NCBI GenBank assembly: GCA_019313735.1
Contig: JAFDAR010000064.1
Location: 1-5,393, forward strand
Source: Deltaproteobacteria bacterium
GTDB lineage: Bacteria; Desulfobacterota; Syntrophia; Syntrophales; UBA2210
DNA length: 5,393 bases
Direction: 5' to 3'
The notes below the pieces were generated by a model. That model ran no database searches, was not told the DNA's origin, and saw only the letters and a program-made list of their open reading frames with translations. The position numbers and the translations under genes are program-made. Below are positions 4,226 to 5,393 of this stretch, one piece after another (the stretch's first letter is position 1; each line of letters starts with the position of its first letter).

Positions 4226-5393
4226 GACTGCTACTTAAGGGTGGAAGGGTTATAGACCCCTCGCAGAGCATAGATACTGTCACGGATATCCTGATAGAAG
4301 ATGGAAAGATATCCCGAATTGAAAAGGGCATCTCTCTTCCAGAGAAGGATTCCGGGGGTGATCTGAAGATATTCGACCTGAAGGATAAAATAGTCACACC
4401 CGGCCTTATCGACATGCACACCCATCTGCGCGAGCCTGGTTTTGAATACAAAGAGACCATCCGGACGGGAAGCGAGGCAGCGGTGGCCGGAGGGTTCACC
4501 TCCATCGCCTGCATGGCGAACACCGACCCGGTCAACGATAACCGATCGGTGACGGAATTCATACTGAAACAGGCCCGCCTTGCCGCAATGGCAAATGTAT
4601 ATCCCATCGCGGCGCTCAGCAAAGGACAGGATGGAAAGGCGCTTACAGAATTCGGTGATCTCAAAAATGCCGGCGCCATCGCCTTTTCCGATGATGGAAA
4701 TCCGGTTACAGACAGCGGATTGATGAGACACGCCCTTGAATACGCCTATTCCTTCGATATGCCCGTGATCTCACACTGCGAGGATAAGGGACTGTCGTCG
4801 GGCGGCCTGATGCATGAAGGGTTTATATCCACCCAGCTGGGTCTTCCGGGAATCCCCGGCATCGCGGAAGATATAATGGTGATAAGAGACATTAAACTTG
4901 CGGAGTTCACGAAAACCCGCGTGCACATCGCCCACGTGAGCACGGTCGGTTCCGTTCAGGCTGTCAGGGCGGCCCGGTCCGCTGGAATCAACGTAACGGC
5001 TGAAACCGCCCCCCACTACTTTACACTTACAGATGAGGCGTTGAGGGGGTTCTCCACAAACTTCAAGATGTACCCGCCCCTGAGAGGCTCAGACGATGTC
5101 GAGGCAATAAAAGAGGGGCTGCGGGACGGCACTATAGACGCGATTGCAAGCGACCATGCGCCTCACTCATCTATTGAAAAGGATGTCGAATTTGAGTATG
5201 CCGCGAATGGCATCACAGGACTGGAGACATCCCTCTCTCTCTGCCTGAAACTGGTGGATGAAGACATCCTCACCATAAACCAGCTGATAGAAAAAATGAG
5301 CGTAAATCCCGCCAACATATTGAAGATACCCAAAGGTTCATTGAAGACAGGCTCCGATGCCGATATCACAGTTATAGACATGAATAAAATATG
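4222..5393 (+). CDS. pyrC: Class I dihydroorotase (3' end outside window)
   Basis: The enzyme cyclises N-carbamoyl-aspartate to dihydroorotate, the step after PyrB. The first 390 codons are present; family members usually reach about 425-430, so a short tail is missing because the window ends. Metal and catalytic residues are in place: His66 and His68 in DMHTHLREPG, bridging Asp158 in FSDDG (155-159), His185 in SHCED, His238 in HIAHVST and catalytic Asp311 in ASDHAPH. Arg70 and Asn100 would contact substrate. One oddity is Tyr284 in FKMYPPLR, where most relatives I know have Asn. ATG at 4222 overlaps the pyrB stop by four bases, with AGGAGG (4210-4215) six bases ahead, so translation is probably coupled to pyrB. 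The Asp158 form marks it as a bacterial type Ib enzyme without carboxylated lysine. Confidence 0.96.
   Translation, partial: MRLLLKGGRVIDPSQSIDTVTDILIEDGKISRIEKGISLPEKDSGGDLKIFDLKDKIVTPGLIDMHTHLREPGFEYKETIRTGSEAAVAGGFTSIACMANTDPVNDNRSVTEFILKQARLAAMANVYPIAALSKGQDGKALTEFGDLKNAGAIAFSDDGNPVTDSGLMRHALEYAYSFDMPVISHCEDKGLSSGGLMHEGFISTQLGLPGIPGIAEDIMVIRDIKLAEFTKTRVHIAHVSTVGSVQAVRAARSAGINVTAETAPHYFTLTDEALRGFSTNFKMYPPLRGSDDVEAIKEGLRDGTIDAIASDHAPHSSIEKDVEFEYAANGITGLETSLSLCLKLVDEDILTINQLIEKMSVNPANILKIPKGSLKTGSDADITVIDMNKI

Noticed and set aside
1..5393. tRNA, rRNA, CRISPR arrays, insertion sequences, attachment sites
   Set aside because: No cloverleaf, regularly spaced repeats, transposase or integrase sequence was seen on either strand.

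Overview
The window is an ordinary-looking bacterial chromosomal segment with moderate GC, every recognisable gene on the plus strand, and no mobile element, CRISPR array or stable RNA gene. Gene content and order (secD, secF, a DUF456 membrane protein, lepB, then pyrR, pyrB, pyrC) and the protein sequences resemble anaerobic Desulfobacterota (old Deltaproteobacteria, e.g. syntrophic or sulfate-reducing lineages) or Nitrospirota. This placement is inferred from family resemblance only, not from a search.

Region 1 (1-2320) is a protein-export and membrane block. It holds the tail of SecD, complete SecF, a DUF456 membrane protein that starts one base after the secF stop from a TTG codon, and type I signal peptidase LepB. 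SecDF helps pull preproteins through SecYEG, and LepB removes their signal peptides, so the block joins late steps of one pathway. Between the DUF456 gene and lepB lies a short GGAGTAA heptamer repeat.

Region 2 (2321-5393) is a pyrimidine biosynthesis cluster. PyrR is a uracil phosphoribosyltransferase and RNA-binding regulator. PyrB is the aspartate carbamoyltransferase catalytic chain. PyrC is a class I dihydroorotase, cut by the window edge. pyrB and pyrC overlap by ATGA. PyrB and PyrC carry out consecutive steps from carbamoyl phosphate and aspartate to dihydroorotate.

The most interesting material is non-coding. The 201 bases before pyrR contain, in order, a TTGACA promoter whose predicted first transcribed bases are ATTTGC, a strong Shine-Dalgarno, an 11-codon leader ORF, and a strong intrinsic terminator three bases after the leader stop codon. 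This closely parallels the UTP-sensing pyrBI leader of enteric bacteria (reiterative transcription plus ribosome-coupled attenuation), but sits in front of a pyrR gene. No classical Bacillus-type PyrR-binding loop was recognised. The 237 bases between pyrR and pyrB are also structured. They contain a degenerate repeat whose 3' part can form either a local terminator-like hairpin or a longer-range 12-bp stem, a possible three-way-junction fold, and a 32-codon ORF whose TGA overlaps the pyrB ATG. These regulatory readings are inferences from the sequence and need RNA-level tests.
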